Shown here piece by piece: positions 43,437 to 53,981 of a stretch of DNA of 64,000 bases; position 1 is the stretch's first letter; each line of letters starts with the position of its first letter. The translations under genes and the position numbers were made by a program. The notes under the pieces are model-generated. The model did not search any database, was not told the DNA's origin, and saw only the letters and a list, made by a program, of their open reading frames with translations. The DNA is from Diplonema japonicum (Eukaryota > Euglenozoa > Diplonemea > Diplonemida > Diplonemidae), in NCBI GenBank assembly GCA_964019335.1, contig OZ025668.1, positions 558,001 through 622,000 on the forward strand, in the 5' to 3' direction.

Positions 43437-44948
43437 TTAAATATTCATCTGCTGCTTGATAACAGGTTGATGATACGCCGCAGGTGTGTAAGGCTGGTAA
43501 TCATGAGCAGCATACGTATGAGGCTGCTTAGCAAAGGTGGTGACCTGCGGTGGGGGAGGGAGGGGGTTCTGCGTCTTGAATTCCTCGACACGTTCATCCA
43601 GCTTGTCTCCCACCTCGCGCTCTCCAGAAGGATCCACAGTACCGCCCTCTCGTACCTCCCCGTACACAAAATGCACGTCTTTCAACTCTGCCAGACTTTC
43701 TTTGCTGAAATCGGAGAAATCGACTGTTTTAACGTCCCTGTACCTCTTGTAGACAGAGGACATTGGGAGGAACCTGATTAGAAGTCGTTCCACGAGAAAT
43801 TTTGCGATCGAGAACAAACCCGTTGCTATCATCAGCGTTTTCATCAGTTCGGCGAACGAAAATATGGCCACGTAACCCGCAGGCACGATCACCATGCGGA
43901 TTCCATGCCTCTTCCACACACTCCTCTTGACGTAGCCCGGGCGTGTTGTCTCGAAGAACGACTCCTCATACATGTACTCCACACCTTTCAAAGAGAACGT
44001 TCTGTACGCATATTGAAGCTCTGTGTCGATGCCTGTCCCATCGTACGAGACAATGACGAGGATCACAATGCCGTCGTACCTTAGGGTGTCGTTGGAAGAG
44101 ATTTTTGTGTTTAATGTTGTGATTCCAGTTGCTTGGAGAAGCTGCCGCACTGTGAAGATGTCACCTGGTCTTGACCGGTCTGCTTCAGTGCATGGTTTGT
44201 CCACATCCGGCTGGCTCATCCCCGGAGGGGTCCCGCCGCAGAACGACGCCCATGCGTTGCCATTGTTGTCTTCAAAGACTCCTCTATGCATGTCTTGTCC
44301 CATTACAATTGTTTTCGACTCCCGCCCATAGACACCGTGGTCTATCATGATGGTCATGTCTTCGATGCCTTGTGTGTAGTACGGTGTTACGCGTTGTACT
44401 TGCCATGGGGCGCATGCGTTGCTGCTTTTGTTGAGCCTGCATTGTGATGGGAGTTCTTGGTATTCGGTTACTTTAACCCGTGAAGTGATGAGAACCGAGT
44501 ACTCCTCAGTAGGGGGTTTTATGGTGTTGTGTCTGTCCCAGTTAACGCATTCTAACATGCCTGTGTCGGAGCCGAATGCGTTGAGGGAGGTGATGGGGTT
44601 CCATGTGCAGCCTGTTGTGGTAGTGCATGTTGATTCTGTGGTCTGTGCGGGGCATTGTGATGCGCCGGTGCAGGTTCCTCCGCAGCCCAATGAAGGGCAG
44701 CAGTGTGTCGCGACCTCCGTGGAGTCGCCTCGGCGTACTGAAACCGTTGCGAACCCGACCGGTTCGTCCTTGATCAGATACCCCTTCTGCAGGATCACCT
44801 CGTAGATCACGACGTACACGAACAGCGCGATCATGATCAAGATACGCGCCATGCCAAGCTTCCTGTCCCGGATGACCACACGGCGCGGGGTTTTGTAGGC
44901 AAACAGATCATCGGCATCGACATCAAGAACCTTTTGCACGAATTTCAT
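43437..44948 (-). CDS. P2RX: P2X-type ATP-gated ion channel
   Basis: 503 residues in one exon. The N-terminus YKTPRRVVIRDRKLG matches the P2X hallmark, including the T-x-R/K phosphorylation site (Thr20). TM1 is about 34-54, followed by KGY and a Cys-rich ectodomain of about 300 residues with 12 or more cysteines. KRHGIRMVIVPAGYVAIFSF leads into TM2 (about 362-386), equivalent to YGIRxDVxVxGxAGKFS in animals. The trafficking motif Y-x3-K is present as YRDVK (403-407). The channel would be a trimer in the plasma membrane or, as in Dictyostelium, in the contractile vacuole. ATP-site lysines are not placed with certainty. No intron. Confidence 0.9.
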   Translation of the reverse strand: MKFVQKVLDVDADDLFAYKTPRRVVIRDRKLGMARILIMIALFVYVVIYEVILQKGYLIKDEPVGFATVSVRRGDSTEVATHCCPSLGCGGTCTGASQCPAQTTESTCTTTTGCTWNPITSLNAFGSDTGMLECVNWDRHNTIKPPTEEYSVLITSRVKVTEYQELPSQCRLNKSSNACAPWQVQRVTPYYTQGIEDMTIMIDHGVYGRESKTIVMGQDMHRGVFEDNNGNAWASFCGGTPPGMSQPDVDKPCTEADRSRPGDIFTVRQLLQATGITTLNTKISSNDTLRYDGIVILVIVSYDGTGIDTELQYAYRTFSLKGVEYMYEESFFETTRPGYVKRSVWKRHGIRMVIVPAGYVAIFSFAELMKTLMIATGLFSIAKFLVERLLIRFLPMSSVYKRYRDVKTVDFSDFSKESLAELKDVHFVYGEVREGGTVDPSGEREVGDKLDERVEEFKTQNPLPPPPQVTTFAKQPHTYAAHDYQPYTPAAYHQPVIKQQMNI

Positions 44949-45081
44949 ATTTTTCTTTTATTTTGAGGGAGGGTCCACGCCCCTTTCTAGAAGGATTTTG
45001 AGGAGGGGGAAGAAACAAAACTTTTTTTTTTTCCAAGGTTTAATTAAAAAAAAGAAAAAAAAAGAAAACCTCCATCCCCCT

Positions 45082-46092
45082 TCAACGCATCTCATCACCC
45101 GGCCCCTCTTCATCGTCTTCGCCGTCCAGGTACCACGTTGTAACAGCGCAGCGTGTTTTCCATGTTGGGGCGACTTCATGGGGGCATCGCTGGTCAGACC
45201 AGAAAAGGAGAAGACGGCTCTTCAAAGGGGCAATGTCAGTGAACCGTGATTCTTCCTCCGTGGCTTGGTAAGGAGTCCCGATCCGTATGTGGCCACCGTC
45301 GTCAGGAGCCCAACCATCGTTCAGATACAAAATGGCGGTCATCTTGCGGGTGTTGCATGCTGTGTTGTCATAGTGCTTAACATAGTGTCCCCCTGTGCCG
45401 GGGTAAATACTGCACATCATTTTGCTGCGGTGCTTCACTTTCCACCCGTACGGCTTCCCGACAGCCGCATCGAGAAAAACGGCGATCTTCTGAATGAAGA
45501 CATCAAGATGCTCTAGGTACGCGCTACAGGCAGGTACGTCCTCTTCCCCTTCTTCCTTCCACGCAACGAAATCCGATCGCAGTGTGGTGGCAGGCTCGTC
45601 TGACCGAAACAGTGCCCCTGGGGACATCTGGTCCTTGGCGCTCAATGCGTATATTTCTTCCCTCATCGCCCTGCAGCCCTCGTTGGTGTGGAAATCATCG
45701 AGGACACAGAAGTTGTTTTCCAGTAGTTGTCTTGAAACGTATGCGTACTCCGGCACCCCTTGCTCCATTGCGGCTTCAAGGTATTTCTTGCAGCATTGTG
45801 TTGGTCCAGACAGCTCTTCGGCACCCGGGCCCTGGATGTCCTTCCCCAGAAGCCAATGGTTTTCCCATATTCTTTTGTTTTGAACTTTGCCTACTTGGAT
45901 CCCCTTGGCCTTCGCCACCCCTTGCTCGTACTGAAAACCCTTCGCGCGCTCCTCGCAGATTGCCTTCAAACACCGCTCTCTCTGTGCCTCCAGCACTTCG
46001 AGGTTTTTTCTGATGCCCTTCTCGGTTTGCATCGCACTGTTCAGCAGTACTGCTATCTCGTTGATGCCATCAGATGCTACCTCCAGCGACAT
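45082..46092 (-). CDS. EGLN/PHD-type prolyl 4-hydroxylase (2-oxoglutarate/Fe oxygenase)
   Basis: 336 residues, no intron. The start at 46092 is chosen because a pyrimidine tract with CCACTCAG lies 18 nt upstream, inside the longer open frame. The catalytic domain is at about 125-325. Fe ligands are H240-x-D242 (HYVKHYDN) and H305 (PHEV), and R314 binds 2-oxoglutarate (KTRCAVTTWYLD). LLLFWSDQRCPHEV is nearly the animal EGLN sequence. In protists such enzymes hydroxylate Skp1 (PhyA) for oxygen sensing, which is a likely role here. The N-terminal 120 residues are a charged helical extension that I do not recognise. Confidence 0.9.
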   Translation of the reverse strand: MSLEVASDGINEIAVLLNSAMQTEKGIRKNLEVLEAQRERCLKAICEERAKGFQYEQGVAKAKGIQVGKVQNKRIWENHWLLGKDIQGPGAEELSGPTQCCKKYLEAAMEQGVPEYAYVSRQLLENNFCVLDDFHTNEGCRAMREEIYALSAKDQMSPGALFRSDEPATTLRSDFVAWKEEGEEDVPACSAYLEHLDVFIQKIAVFLDAAVGKPYGWKVKHRSKMMCSIYPGTGGHYVKHYDNTACNTRKMTAILYLNDGWAPDDGGHIRIGTPYQATEEESRFTDIAPLKSRLLLFWSDQRCPHEVAPTWKTRCAVTTWYLDGEDDEEGPGDEMR

Positions 46093-46520
46093 CCCTGCCG
46101 TGGTGGGTGCCTGAGTGGGGTAAAGGGGAATAAAGCGCAACCATTAACAAGTTGGGTGGTGAACTTCGCACACACGACAAAGAAACCAGGGAAGGGGGGG
46201 GGGGGTAAAAGAATAAGATTGGGTTGCAAAGGAGGGCGGGGGGAAAGAACACACTTCCAGAAAAAATAAAAAATAGGGGGAAAACAGCAAAAAAAGAAAA
46301 AAAAAAAGTTGTCTCGATTTTAGTGGTGCCATGCAGTATGTGACACAGCGGCCACCCTTGTGAAACTTTAAAAAAAAAAAAAAAAAGAAAAGAAAAAAAA
46401 AAAAAAAAGACAAAACGAATCGTAACCTCTCCATTTTTTCCTCTTCTTTGTTTTCTCCATTTTTTTTTTTCCTACTTGGGCCGTTCAACAGGGGGAGGGG
46501 AGGGGAGGGAAATATGCCAC
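46093..46520. other. intergenic with A-rich runs
   Basis: It holds the acceptor described at 46111 and then poly(A)/poly(G) runs. There is no gene. Confidence 0.5.
46111..46138 (-). promoter_or_regulatory. putative trans-splice acceptor of the prolyl hydroxylase gene
   Basis: The minus strand reads CTTTATTCCCCTTTACCCCA and CTCAG, 18 nt before the ATG at 46092. The pyrimidine-rich character differs from the A/C-rich acceptors of introns inside genes. Confidence 0.5.
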
Positions 46521-49115
46521 TTAATTCTTCGTTTTCCCAGAGTCTTCAAGAGCGATGGCCTTGTTGACCAAAGCCTCGAACTCATGATAATACAAGTTGT
46601 TGTGGATACGAATCATGGGTGTAAGGGAGGACACGTGGTGGTCTTGCACTATGCCGAATGCGTTGGTGTCGATGCCGACCGAGAAGAGCACCTCCATCTG
46701 GTACCTCCCGATGGACCCCGGGTCCATGTCGTTGTACTTGTAAACCTTCATAACAATATGCGAGAGGTAGTGCAGCTGGATGGGGTCTGCCACAACATGG
46801 AAGGGAATGGTTTCCCCTGAGTGATACAGCATGTTGTACAAGGCAGAGATGTGCGACTCGGAGGAGAAGTAGAGGCGCGTCCTCGGCTCGTCAATACCTT
46901 GCAGCTCTTTGGTATCCTGCTGCCATTGCTTCAGGAGCGGTGTTATGATCTGAGCCCCGATGAGTCTCCTGCTCTCCGGTGACAGGCCATACTCCCCAAC
47001 ACCCACGAAATTATTCAACACCTGTGCGAGCTCAAACAAAGGGTACAGGTCCAACGGGAAAAGAGCCATTTGGTTGTATGACACATCGTAGCTGATGTAG
47101 TCAAAGATGTCGCTCACCTTTGAGGTGTCGAACCGGCCCTTCTTCGGGCTGAAGAAGTCTCCTGCCAGCTTCGTCCACCGCTGTCTGACAAGGGCGCATG
47201 ATTCATCGCGGTGCAGCGGCTTCCCTTCAGGGATGTGGCGGATGAGCTCCTCCATCAGCCTGTGGCAGTGTCGCATTGCTCGTTTGGGTGTTTGCTTCAA
47301 CTGGCAGATTGCCTCGAACCCAGGTAGGTGCTTCCAATTCTCGCACTCCTCTAGTGAGTCGACATGCATCACTTCATCGATCATCGACTTGCATTCTTCG
47401 ATTGCCTTCTTTGCCTTCTCCGTGTCGTCCAGCGCCTTGCATATTTCCTTCCCCCTGTCACCTGGGTTGATCATCGACTCGTCCCACTGCGATGCGCATG
47501 TCGACGCGAACTCCATTGCAGTGTTCTTCACGCGTCTTTCGTTGTTGGCAAACACATCTATCTTGTGGGGCACTTCGTTCCCGCGGAGCACGCGTCTGTT
47601 GAACTGCTTGCCTAGGTTCCTTGCTTGCATCCTACCTGCGTCTGTGAGCCACCCGCCCCACTTCAAGATCACCTGCACCTGCGTCACCTCGTTGTCGTCG
47701 GAGTACGCCTGCGGTTTGATCTGCAGCTTCAACCCCTCCGCCTCCCGTGTCATCACGTCTACCATGTTCTGATACTTCTGGCAGTCGTCGGCCGACTCGG
47801 TCGCTGCTTTTATGATCTCAGCGAAGGCCTCCCCCCACGACATGATGGGCTCCGACGGGATGTCCGTCCCCTTGATGACCAGTTCTGGGTGCGGTCCAGG
47901 CATCCCGTTGAAGGCCTTTTTGATGATAAGCGAGGACTTTGTCTTCAATTTGATCTTTTGCTTAGGCGTTCTGTCGCCGTGGCGGAAGAGGGCGATAACG
48001 CCCTTCAGCTCGCGCTTGCCGGGACGGTCGGCGGTCATGCGAGAGAGGCCGCGCTTGCGCATTTCCTCCAAAAAGATGTCGCAGATGATGCTGGACGCAG
48101 CGTCGTAGTACTCGTTGTTCCCTTTGACGAAGGACCAGCCGTTCACGTCGCAGACGTAGGACTTGTCGGCGGTGCGGAGGAGATCGAAACCGCAGACCCG
48201 TTGCCGGAAAACCTTGACGATCTTCCTTGCGATCTGGCGTTCGTACTCCGAGAGGGGTGTGTTGCAACGGATCTCCTTGCCGTTCTCATCACGCTGCACC
48301 TCACCATCGACAACGGGGGACTTCCTGCTCTCGGCGTGTGCATAGTCAGCCCCCACAGTGTACACCTTCACATCCTGCGCACTGGACGTCTCAACGAACT
48401 CCTCATAGATGTAAGACCCCGCACGCCTGATCTTGTTCACATCGGGGTGGAACTCGGAGGACTTGTTCCCAACCTTTCTGAAGAGGTGTCTGCTGCCGGT
48501 TTGTCCTGCGTAGTAAATACGTATATTGTGGTCTTCAGAGTTGACCGGTTTTTCAACAAACGGTTTGTCAAGTCGAACGCCATTGACGACAATGTAGTCG
48601 TCCTCCTCCTGAATGACAGGAGACAGTGCCCCGTCATGCCCGTCACGTGAGCACACAACATGGCGGACAACTGGAATGTTGTTCCTGACAAGTGCGTGGT
48701 ATACAGAGCGGCGGTCTAAGAGGACTTCTTGTTCCCTGGGTTCCGTGAGGACGAACATGTCAGGGTACATGTGGGTGTACTCGATCGCCTTGTCCAGCGG
48801 GAAGCCATTGCTGAAGAATGGGATGCAGCAGTCTACCTTCGGCCAGCTTTCCACAGGTTCACCGATGACCATTTGTTCTGCAAAGCAGACGATTTCGAAC
48901 CTGCCGCTGTCGTTGATTCTTCTCAAGAACTCCTTCATTGGTTTGCTTGTTTGCTTCTTGCCCATGCAGCAGATCCCTAGCCTGTACAGACCCTGTGGGT
49001 CACCCCCGCTTCCAGGGGACGCACAAAACCGCTGATCCTCTTGCGACTGGTAGGCCGAGAAGGCCGTACTGTCAATTGAACAGCATTTGCTTAACATTCT
49101 CTTCCCCCCCTCCAT
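46521..49115 (-). CDS. PPIP5K: PPIP5K/Vip1 inositol pyrophosphate kinase-phosphatase
   Basis: 864 residues from the ATG at 49115, the first after a TTTCCCCGCAAG acceptor; Met at 49097 is an alternative. The N-terminal ATP-grasp kinase (about 44-355) shows LGICCMGKKQTSKPM, the KPFVEKPVNSEDHNI loop and GFDLLR...YVCDVNGWSFVKGN with the metal-binding acids. The C-terminal histidine-phosphatase domain (about 373-840) has RHGDRTPKQK and SSESHIS. Both catalytic motifs are intact. The enzyme makes and removes 1-phosphate inositol pyrophosphates (IP7/IP8), which link phosphate and energy state to growth. The length is short for the family because the long C-terminal tail of animal forms is absent. No intron in 2.6 kb. 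Confidence 0.96.
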   Translation of the reverse strand: MEGGKRMLSKCCSIDSTAFSAYQSQEDQRFCASPGSGGDPQGLYRLGICCMGKKQTSKPMKEFLRRINDSGRFEIVCFAEQMVIGEPVESWPKVDCCIPFFSNGFPLDKAIEYTHMYPDMFVLTEPREQEVLLDRRSVYHALVRNNIPVVRHVVCSRDGHDGALSPVIQEEDDYIVVNGVRLDKPFVEKPVNSEDHNIRIYYAGQTGSRHLFRKVGNKSSEFHPDVNKIRRAGSYIYEEFVETSSAQDVKVYTVGADYAHAESRKSPVVDGEVQRDENGKEIRCNTPLSEYERQIARKIVKVFRQRVCGFDLLRTADKSYVCDVNGWSFVKGNNEYYDAASSIICDIFLEEMRKRGLSRMTADRPGKRELKGVIALFRHGDRTPKQKIKLKTKSSLIIKKAFNGMPGPHPELVIKGTDIPSEPIMSWGEAFAEIIKAATESADDCQKYQNMVDVMTREAEGLKLQIKPQAYSDDNEVTQVQVILKWGGWLTDAGRMQARNLGKQFNRRVLRGNEVPHKIDVFANNERRVKNTAMEFASTCASQWDESMINPGDRGKEICKALDDTEKAKKAIEECKSMIDEVMHVDSLEECENWKHLPGFEAICQLKQTPKRAMRHCHRLMEELIRHIPEGKPLHRDESCALVRQRWTKLAGDFFSPKKGRFDTSKVSDIFDYISYDVSYNQMALFPLDLYPLFELAQVLNNFVGVGEYGLSPESRRLIGAQIITPLLKQWQQDTKELQGIDEPRTRLYFSSESHISALYNMLYHSGETIPFHVVADPIQLHYLSHIVMKVYKYNDMDPGSIGRYQMEVLFSVGIDTNAFGIVQDHHVSSLTPMIRIHNNLYYHEFEALVNKAIALEDSGKTKN

Positions 49116-49845
49116 CCTTTTTTTTTTGTTCCCTTGCGGGGAAATAACAGAGAAAAACATTAATATTTTTTTTTTCTTTTTGTAAGAAGAGAGGGAGGAA
49201 AGGGGGGGGAGGGGGGAATAAAGTGGTAGAAGAAAAAAAAAAGGGGGGAGAGGCGAAAGAGAGAGGCTTTGCAGGTCATCTAGACGATGGATTTCGTTTC
49301 TTTTCCTTTCTTTTTTTACATAAACCTGTTTGAAGCCGATCGCGTATATGGGGGGGGGGGGGTAAAATAGGAAAAGAACAGGGGATCTAAGGGATAATTT
49401 ATCTTTCCAATTTTCTTTTCTCCGTTCTTCTTTTGACGCTTGTTCACCCACATCTCTTTTTTGTCTTCTTCTTTCTTCTTATCAAGAATAAAAAAGAAAA
49501 AAGAAGGGGGGAAAAGATGTAGTTGTGACACGACCGCCAAACGGCAAAAAAAAACAAAAAACAGGGAACAATTATTTTTTCCAGAAGTAAAGAGAAGGAA
49601 AACGAAAGGAACAAAATAAAAAGGGGCATCTAAGGGGCTAAAACTGAACAAGGTTCCAAAAAATGGGTTTGACAAACAGATTTTTTTTTTAAAAAAACTT
49701 AACTATTCTGAAGGAAAAGGAGATGGGAAGGGAATGGAAGAGGTTAAAAGAAACTAGAATTTTTTTTTCAGTCCGTAGAGGTCTAATTTTTTTGTGGGAA
49801 TTTTTGACACGAGTACATCCTTGTTCTCAAGAAGAGAATAGCAAC
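49116..49845. other. intergenic, homopolymer-rich
   Basis: Poly(A)/(T)/(G) runs between the PPIP5K start and the end of the left cyclin gene. No gene or RNA is recognised. Confidence 0.5.
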
Positions 49846-52800
49846 CTAATCCCGCATTTCAGCAACTGAGTCGAATGTCCGGGACACACACCCATAACGA
49901 GAATGGCTGTACTTCTTTCTCACTGCAGCAACTCTCAACTTCGGTACCTGTGAGCAGTGTGATAGGTATCCTTCGCATATCCATACCCTCTTCATGTGCT
50001 CATCAAGCAGCTCCACCACTTCATAAAGGTCGCTCTCGTAGTACCTGGAGGCTTCCTGCAGCGCATCGGTCCACACCTCAGGGACACCAAGCACCCTGCG
50101 AGAGAGGAGCACACACGCCGCTGCCTGTGGTGTTGTTTTGTTTGTGAAGTTAGGAAGTATATTACCTGCATCGAGGGTGCAAACCCGCACAGCTTCCCGC
50201 ACATCTGCGTTTGCTCCGCTAGGTACTCCGCACTGTACTTCATCGTGTCGTCCGTGTCGTCCAGCTGCGTCAGCTGTGTAAGGAACTGCCAGATCGTCGG
50301 CACCGTCAGGTTGTAGTCAAGTTCCACCAGTACATTCTTCTCCATCTGTGGTTTAGGCTTAAATTTGGTTTTGTCTTTTTTTTTGTGGTTTTCTTCTTTT
50401 GTTTTGGTTTATCACCCCCCCCTCATTTTTTCTCCGGGTTTCACATTTTTCTCCCATTTCCTCATCAGTGGGAAGTCAGATGTAGTTCTCACTCATCCCC
50501 AAAAGGGTATGAAAAAATGAACAATTGTAGGTTATCGTTGTCATCATGAGGACAGAACGTCGAATGTTTCTCCCGCAGTGTCTTCGGGTGCCTCTCCTCC
50601 TTCATGTCCACCATTCTATTCTCCCAGTTGCGTAGGGGTGCTCCTTTTGATTTGTTCAAAATAACGGGCGCCAGGGAAGCTCTTGGTGAAGGTACTCTTT
50701 TTGTTGTTCATATTCCTCCTTGAATGTGTTGCTTCCAGTGCAGTGTGCAGGTAGAGACTAACCGCACTTGGTGATCAACATCCTTGTCTCCACTGTCTTC
50801 TCTCAGTGGGTGTCTGGGCCCCACCTTAACACTTGCCGCCTACAAGTGGTGGCCAGGCAAGCTGACTCGGGTGCCGTGTGTCTAACTAAATAAGCCTGCA
50901 CTGTCTCGGTGTCTGTGATGCACCCTCATGTGGCATTTCAAGCCGAAAGAAGGCCTAATTTCCACCTGACGTCTGTTGCACCGCTTGTGCCTGCCCTCTC
51001 AGCTCCCACCCTTTGAACAATCCCAGCCATGTTCTTTCTCCCAACCGTTTAGGGGTTGTCAGGTGCACTGGGAGCACCGCAACCAGGACACAGTTGGTGA
51101 CAATTCAACACCTTCCCACATCTCGGGTCGCTACTCCTGCTCGCTCATCTTGTCAGGTGAATTTGCCTTTCTCAGCACTGAAGCCTTTCGAGGAAGGTCT
51201 AGGTCCGGACTCGGAGGGCTTTTGCCTTCCCCCCCACCCACCCACCCCCTTTCTCGTGCTGACCATTAGTTGCCGTTCTCATCAGTGGGAAGTCAGATGT
51301 AGTTCTCACTCATCCCCAAAAGGGTATGAAAAAATGAACAATTGTAGGTTATCGTTGTCATCCTTAAGAATTGTCTAAATAAACTCGCACTGTCTCCACT
51401 GTCTCGGTGTCTGTGATGCACCCTCATGTGGCATTTCAAGCCGAAAGAAGGCCTAATTTCCACCTGATCCAAATTCTCGACTCTCCAAACATCTCCCAGT
51501 TGCGTAGGGGTGCTCCTTTTGATGTGTTCAAAATAACGGGCGCCAGGGAAGCTCTTGGTGAAGGTACTCTTCACTCGAATCTTGAATGTGTTGCTTCCAG
51601 TGTGCAGGTAACGATTAACCGCACTTGGTGATCAACATCCTTGTTTCTTTTCTTCTTCTTTTTTTTTTTTCAGTGGGTGTCTGGGCCCCACCTTAACACT
51701 TGCCGCCTACAAGTGGTGGCCAAGCAAGCTGACTCGGGTGCCGTGCTCAGGAACCAAGAACACAGTTGGTGGTCTCTCGTCTGCTTCAACATCCACATCT
51801 CGGGGAAAAGATCTCCTGCGAAAGAAGATGCAAAGCTCCCTTCCAGGGTTGTAATACCCCTCCAGTCGTGTCGCTTCTCCTGCTCGCTCATCTTGTCAGG
51901 TGAATTTGCCTTTCTCAGCACTGAAGCCTTTCGAGGAAGGTCTAGGTCCAGACTCGGAGGGCTTTTGCCTTCCTCCCACCCACCCCTTTCTCGTGCTGAC
52001 CGTTCGTTGCCGTTCTCATCAGTGGGAAGTCAGATGTAGTTCTCACTCATCCCCAAAAGGGTATGAAAAAATGAACAATTGTAGGTTATCGTTGTCATCA
52101 TTAAGAACTGTCTAAATAAGCCTGCATGCACTGTCTCGGTGTCTGTGATGCACCCTCATGTGGCATTTCAGGCCGAAAGAGGGCCTAATTTCCACCTGTG
52201 TTGCTTCCTCAATGCACGGGTATGCTGCCCGGGACAAAGTTAGCGGTAGCGGCCACCTGTCCTTCACCACATCTCGGGGAAAAGATCTCCTGCGAAGGAA
52301 GATATAAAGCTCCCTTCCAGGGTTGTAATGCCCCTCCAGTCAAAGTCCCCTCCCCACCCCACCCCACCCCACCCCACCCCTCCCGTGAACACACCATGAG
52401 CATCTCGTTCCTGGTGTAGGTGTTTGCAGAGATGTGCACGAAGTCGCGCACCTCAGGCGGCATCACCTCCTCGTACTTGCAGGCAAGCATCATCGCAACA
52501 CACCCGATAAGCTGAAGCTTCTTCTTCTCCACAGGCTGTGGTTTCGTGTGTTGTTCTTGAGTTCCACCCCACCCCTTCTGAAGCATACCTGGCACATGAG
52601 GTACCTGTCGAGTATGTTCACCGCGAGGTACATGGTCTCAGGCCTGCACTTGTACTTCAGGTGGACGTCGACCAACCAGTCGACCAGGATGGCACGCATC
52701 TTGTCCGTTACCTCCACTTGGCAGATGGAGAGGTGGTTCTGGTGGATTAGCGTGTGCCCCTCCTCCCTGTGCAGAAGGTCCATGATGTCATCTACAAAGT

Positions 52801-52918
52801 CCAGCACGCGGCAGCAGTGGTTTTTAGGCTTGGTGACACCCCTGATGGTGGCCTTGTTGGCTCTGGGAGAGATGTTCAGGGACCTGAATGTGATATCGCC
52901 GAGCGCCGTTCTCTCCAT
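49846..52918 (-). CDS. CCNB: B-type cyclin, left tandem copy
   Basis: Four exons, 52918-52589, 52535-52395, 50345-50166 and 50124-49846, give 309 residues. Introns are 53, 2,049 and 41 nt. MRAILVDWLVDVHLKYKCRP is the cyclin signature; the cyclin N fold spans about 45-160 and the C fold about 165-290. Splicing the long intron gives NEMLM-MEKNVL, exactly where other B cyclins read REQILxMEKxxL. A destruction box RTALGDITF lies at residues 3-11 and resembles the RTALGDIGN box of animal cyclin B1, so APC/C-driven breakdown at anaphase is expected. The N-terminal region is very short compared with animal B cyclins. It would activate a CDK1-like kinase in mitosis. Confidence 0.93.
50346..52394 (-). 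repeat. 2.05-kb cyclin intron built of repeat modules (left copy)
   Basis: It starts GTGTGTTCACGGGAGGGG and ends AAACCACAG. It is filled with modules found repeatedly in the other two cyclin introns and at 39.1-41.3 kb. Module starts include 50458, 51278 and 52018 (GTGGGAAGTCAGATGTAG), 50905, 51405 and 52136 (TCGGTGTCTGTGATGCACCC), and 50632 and 51498 (CAGTTGCGTAGGGGTGCTCC). The plus-strand GT...AG signature occurs at 50751-50806 and 51608-51673. Confidence 0.9.
52347..52384 (-). promoter_or_regulatory. (GGGGT)n G-rich tract beside the 5' splice site
   Basis: Read on the minus strand, GGGAGGGGTGGGGTGGGG continues as GGGGT repeats with six or more G4 runs, starting about 10 nt inside the long intron. 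It is perfectly conserved at 56248-56285 and 61587-61623. Such runs can fold into an RNA or DNA G-quadruplex and could influence donor choice. Confidence 0.6.
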
Positions 52919-53981
52919 TTTTTAGTGGTTAAAAAAAACTAGTTTCTTTTTTTTAAAAAAACCTAGATGAGTTTGAAGAAGAAGTAAGAAAAAATGGGGT
53001 ATACGGTTAATTTAACTAAAGGCTCTGCAGAACTGAGAGCCTATCGTATCAACGAGAGGGGAAGAAATGCAAACAACAGACACTGCGAAGGGCCAAGGAC
53101 AGCATGTGAACCCACCCTTGCATAATACGTAAAAAAAAGGGGGGGCACCTCTTTTGTGGAAAAAAAATAGAAAAGGGAGCAAAGAGGAGATCTACCGCTT
53201 TTCTAATCTATGATCTATCTAAGGAAAGGCCTATACAAGTTGATAAGGTTAAAAAAAGAAATTTAAGAAAAAAGAAGAAAAAGGGTGTAACCCGCCAAAG
53301 CAGGCTTGATTTCGAAGGACTTAAGGGGGCAAGTGGGAGGGTAAAGAGTAATGAGTGTTAATTCCAGGCAACAGCCTAGATTATTTTCGTTGGATAAATA
53401 AAAGAGGGGGGGGGAAGAAAGTAAACTGTATTATAAACAGCTCGGAAAAAGAACTGGCCATTGTTCGTGCTTACGTCGTGTAAGGGCTCTCACATTACTC
53501 TTGTTCTTTCCCCCCCTTTAAACAACAAAATGCCAAGTTTATCCCCCCCTCTTTTCTTTTCTTTTTCGGTTCTTTTTTTTTTTAAACTCTTTTTTTTCTT
53601 CTTCTTTTTTTGAATAAACACTCGAATAATACGTGGGGTGCTGATTATATTTATTTATTTTTTTATTTTTATTTTTTTCCCACCACACGTGTGTGATACA
53701 AACACACCAGTGTGTGTGTGTGTGTGTTTTTCCCCGTCTTTTGTTTTGTTTTCTCGCTCTTTTTTTTTTTTTTTTTTAAATTAGAAATAACTTAATTGGT
53801 CTCCTGCCTTCGAAGGGGCGTGGGTTTGATCTATGCCTTTTTTTTTCTTCTTTTTTTTTCTCTTTTTCTTTTTCTTCTTCGTGCCTTTACAACCGGAGTT
53901 TTACATCTAACAGTGGTATGCATCAGCCGTGCAGCTATACACAGGGGTGGGGGGGTTCTGTCTAGGAAACATATGCGGGCC
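52919..53981. other. intergenic between cyclin copies
   Basis: A/T-rich and homopolymer-rich, with a (GT)n tract near 53710-53727. No gene is seen. The cyclin promoter or trans-splice acceptor must lie near 52920-52960; I see only A-rich sequence there on the minus strand. Confidence 0.5.

Noticed and set aside
47625-48650. 341-codon plus-strand open frame
   Set aside because: It lies wholly antisense to the PPIP5K kinase and phosphatase domains and is Leu/Val/His-rich, as expected for the shadow of a GC-rich coding strand.
51293-51574. Minus-strand open frames in the cyclin-intron modules as extra cyclin exons
   Set aside because: The flanking exons join perfectly without them at the conserved MEK position, and the frames change between module copies. 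The opposite strand shows the better-conserved splice signals.
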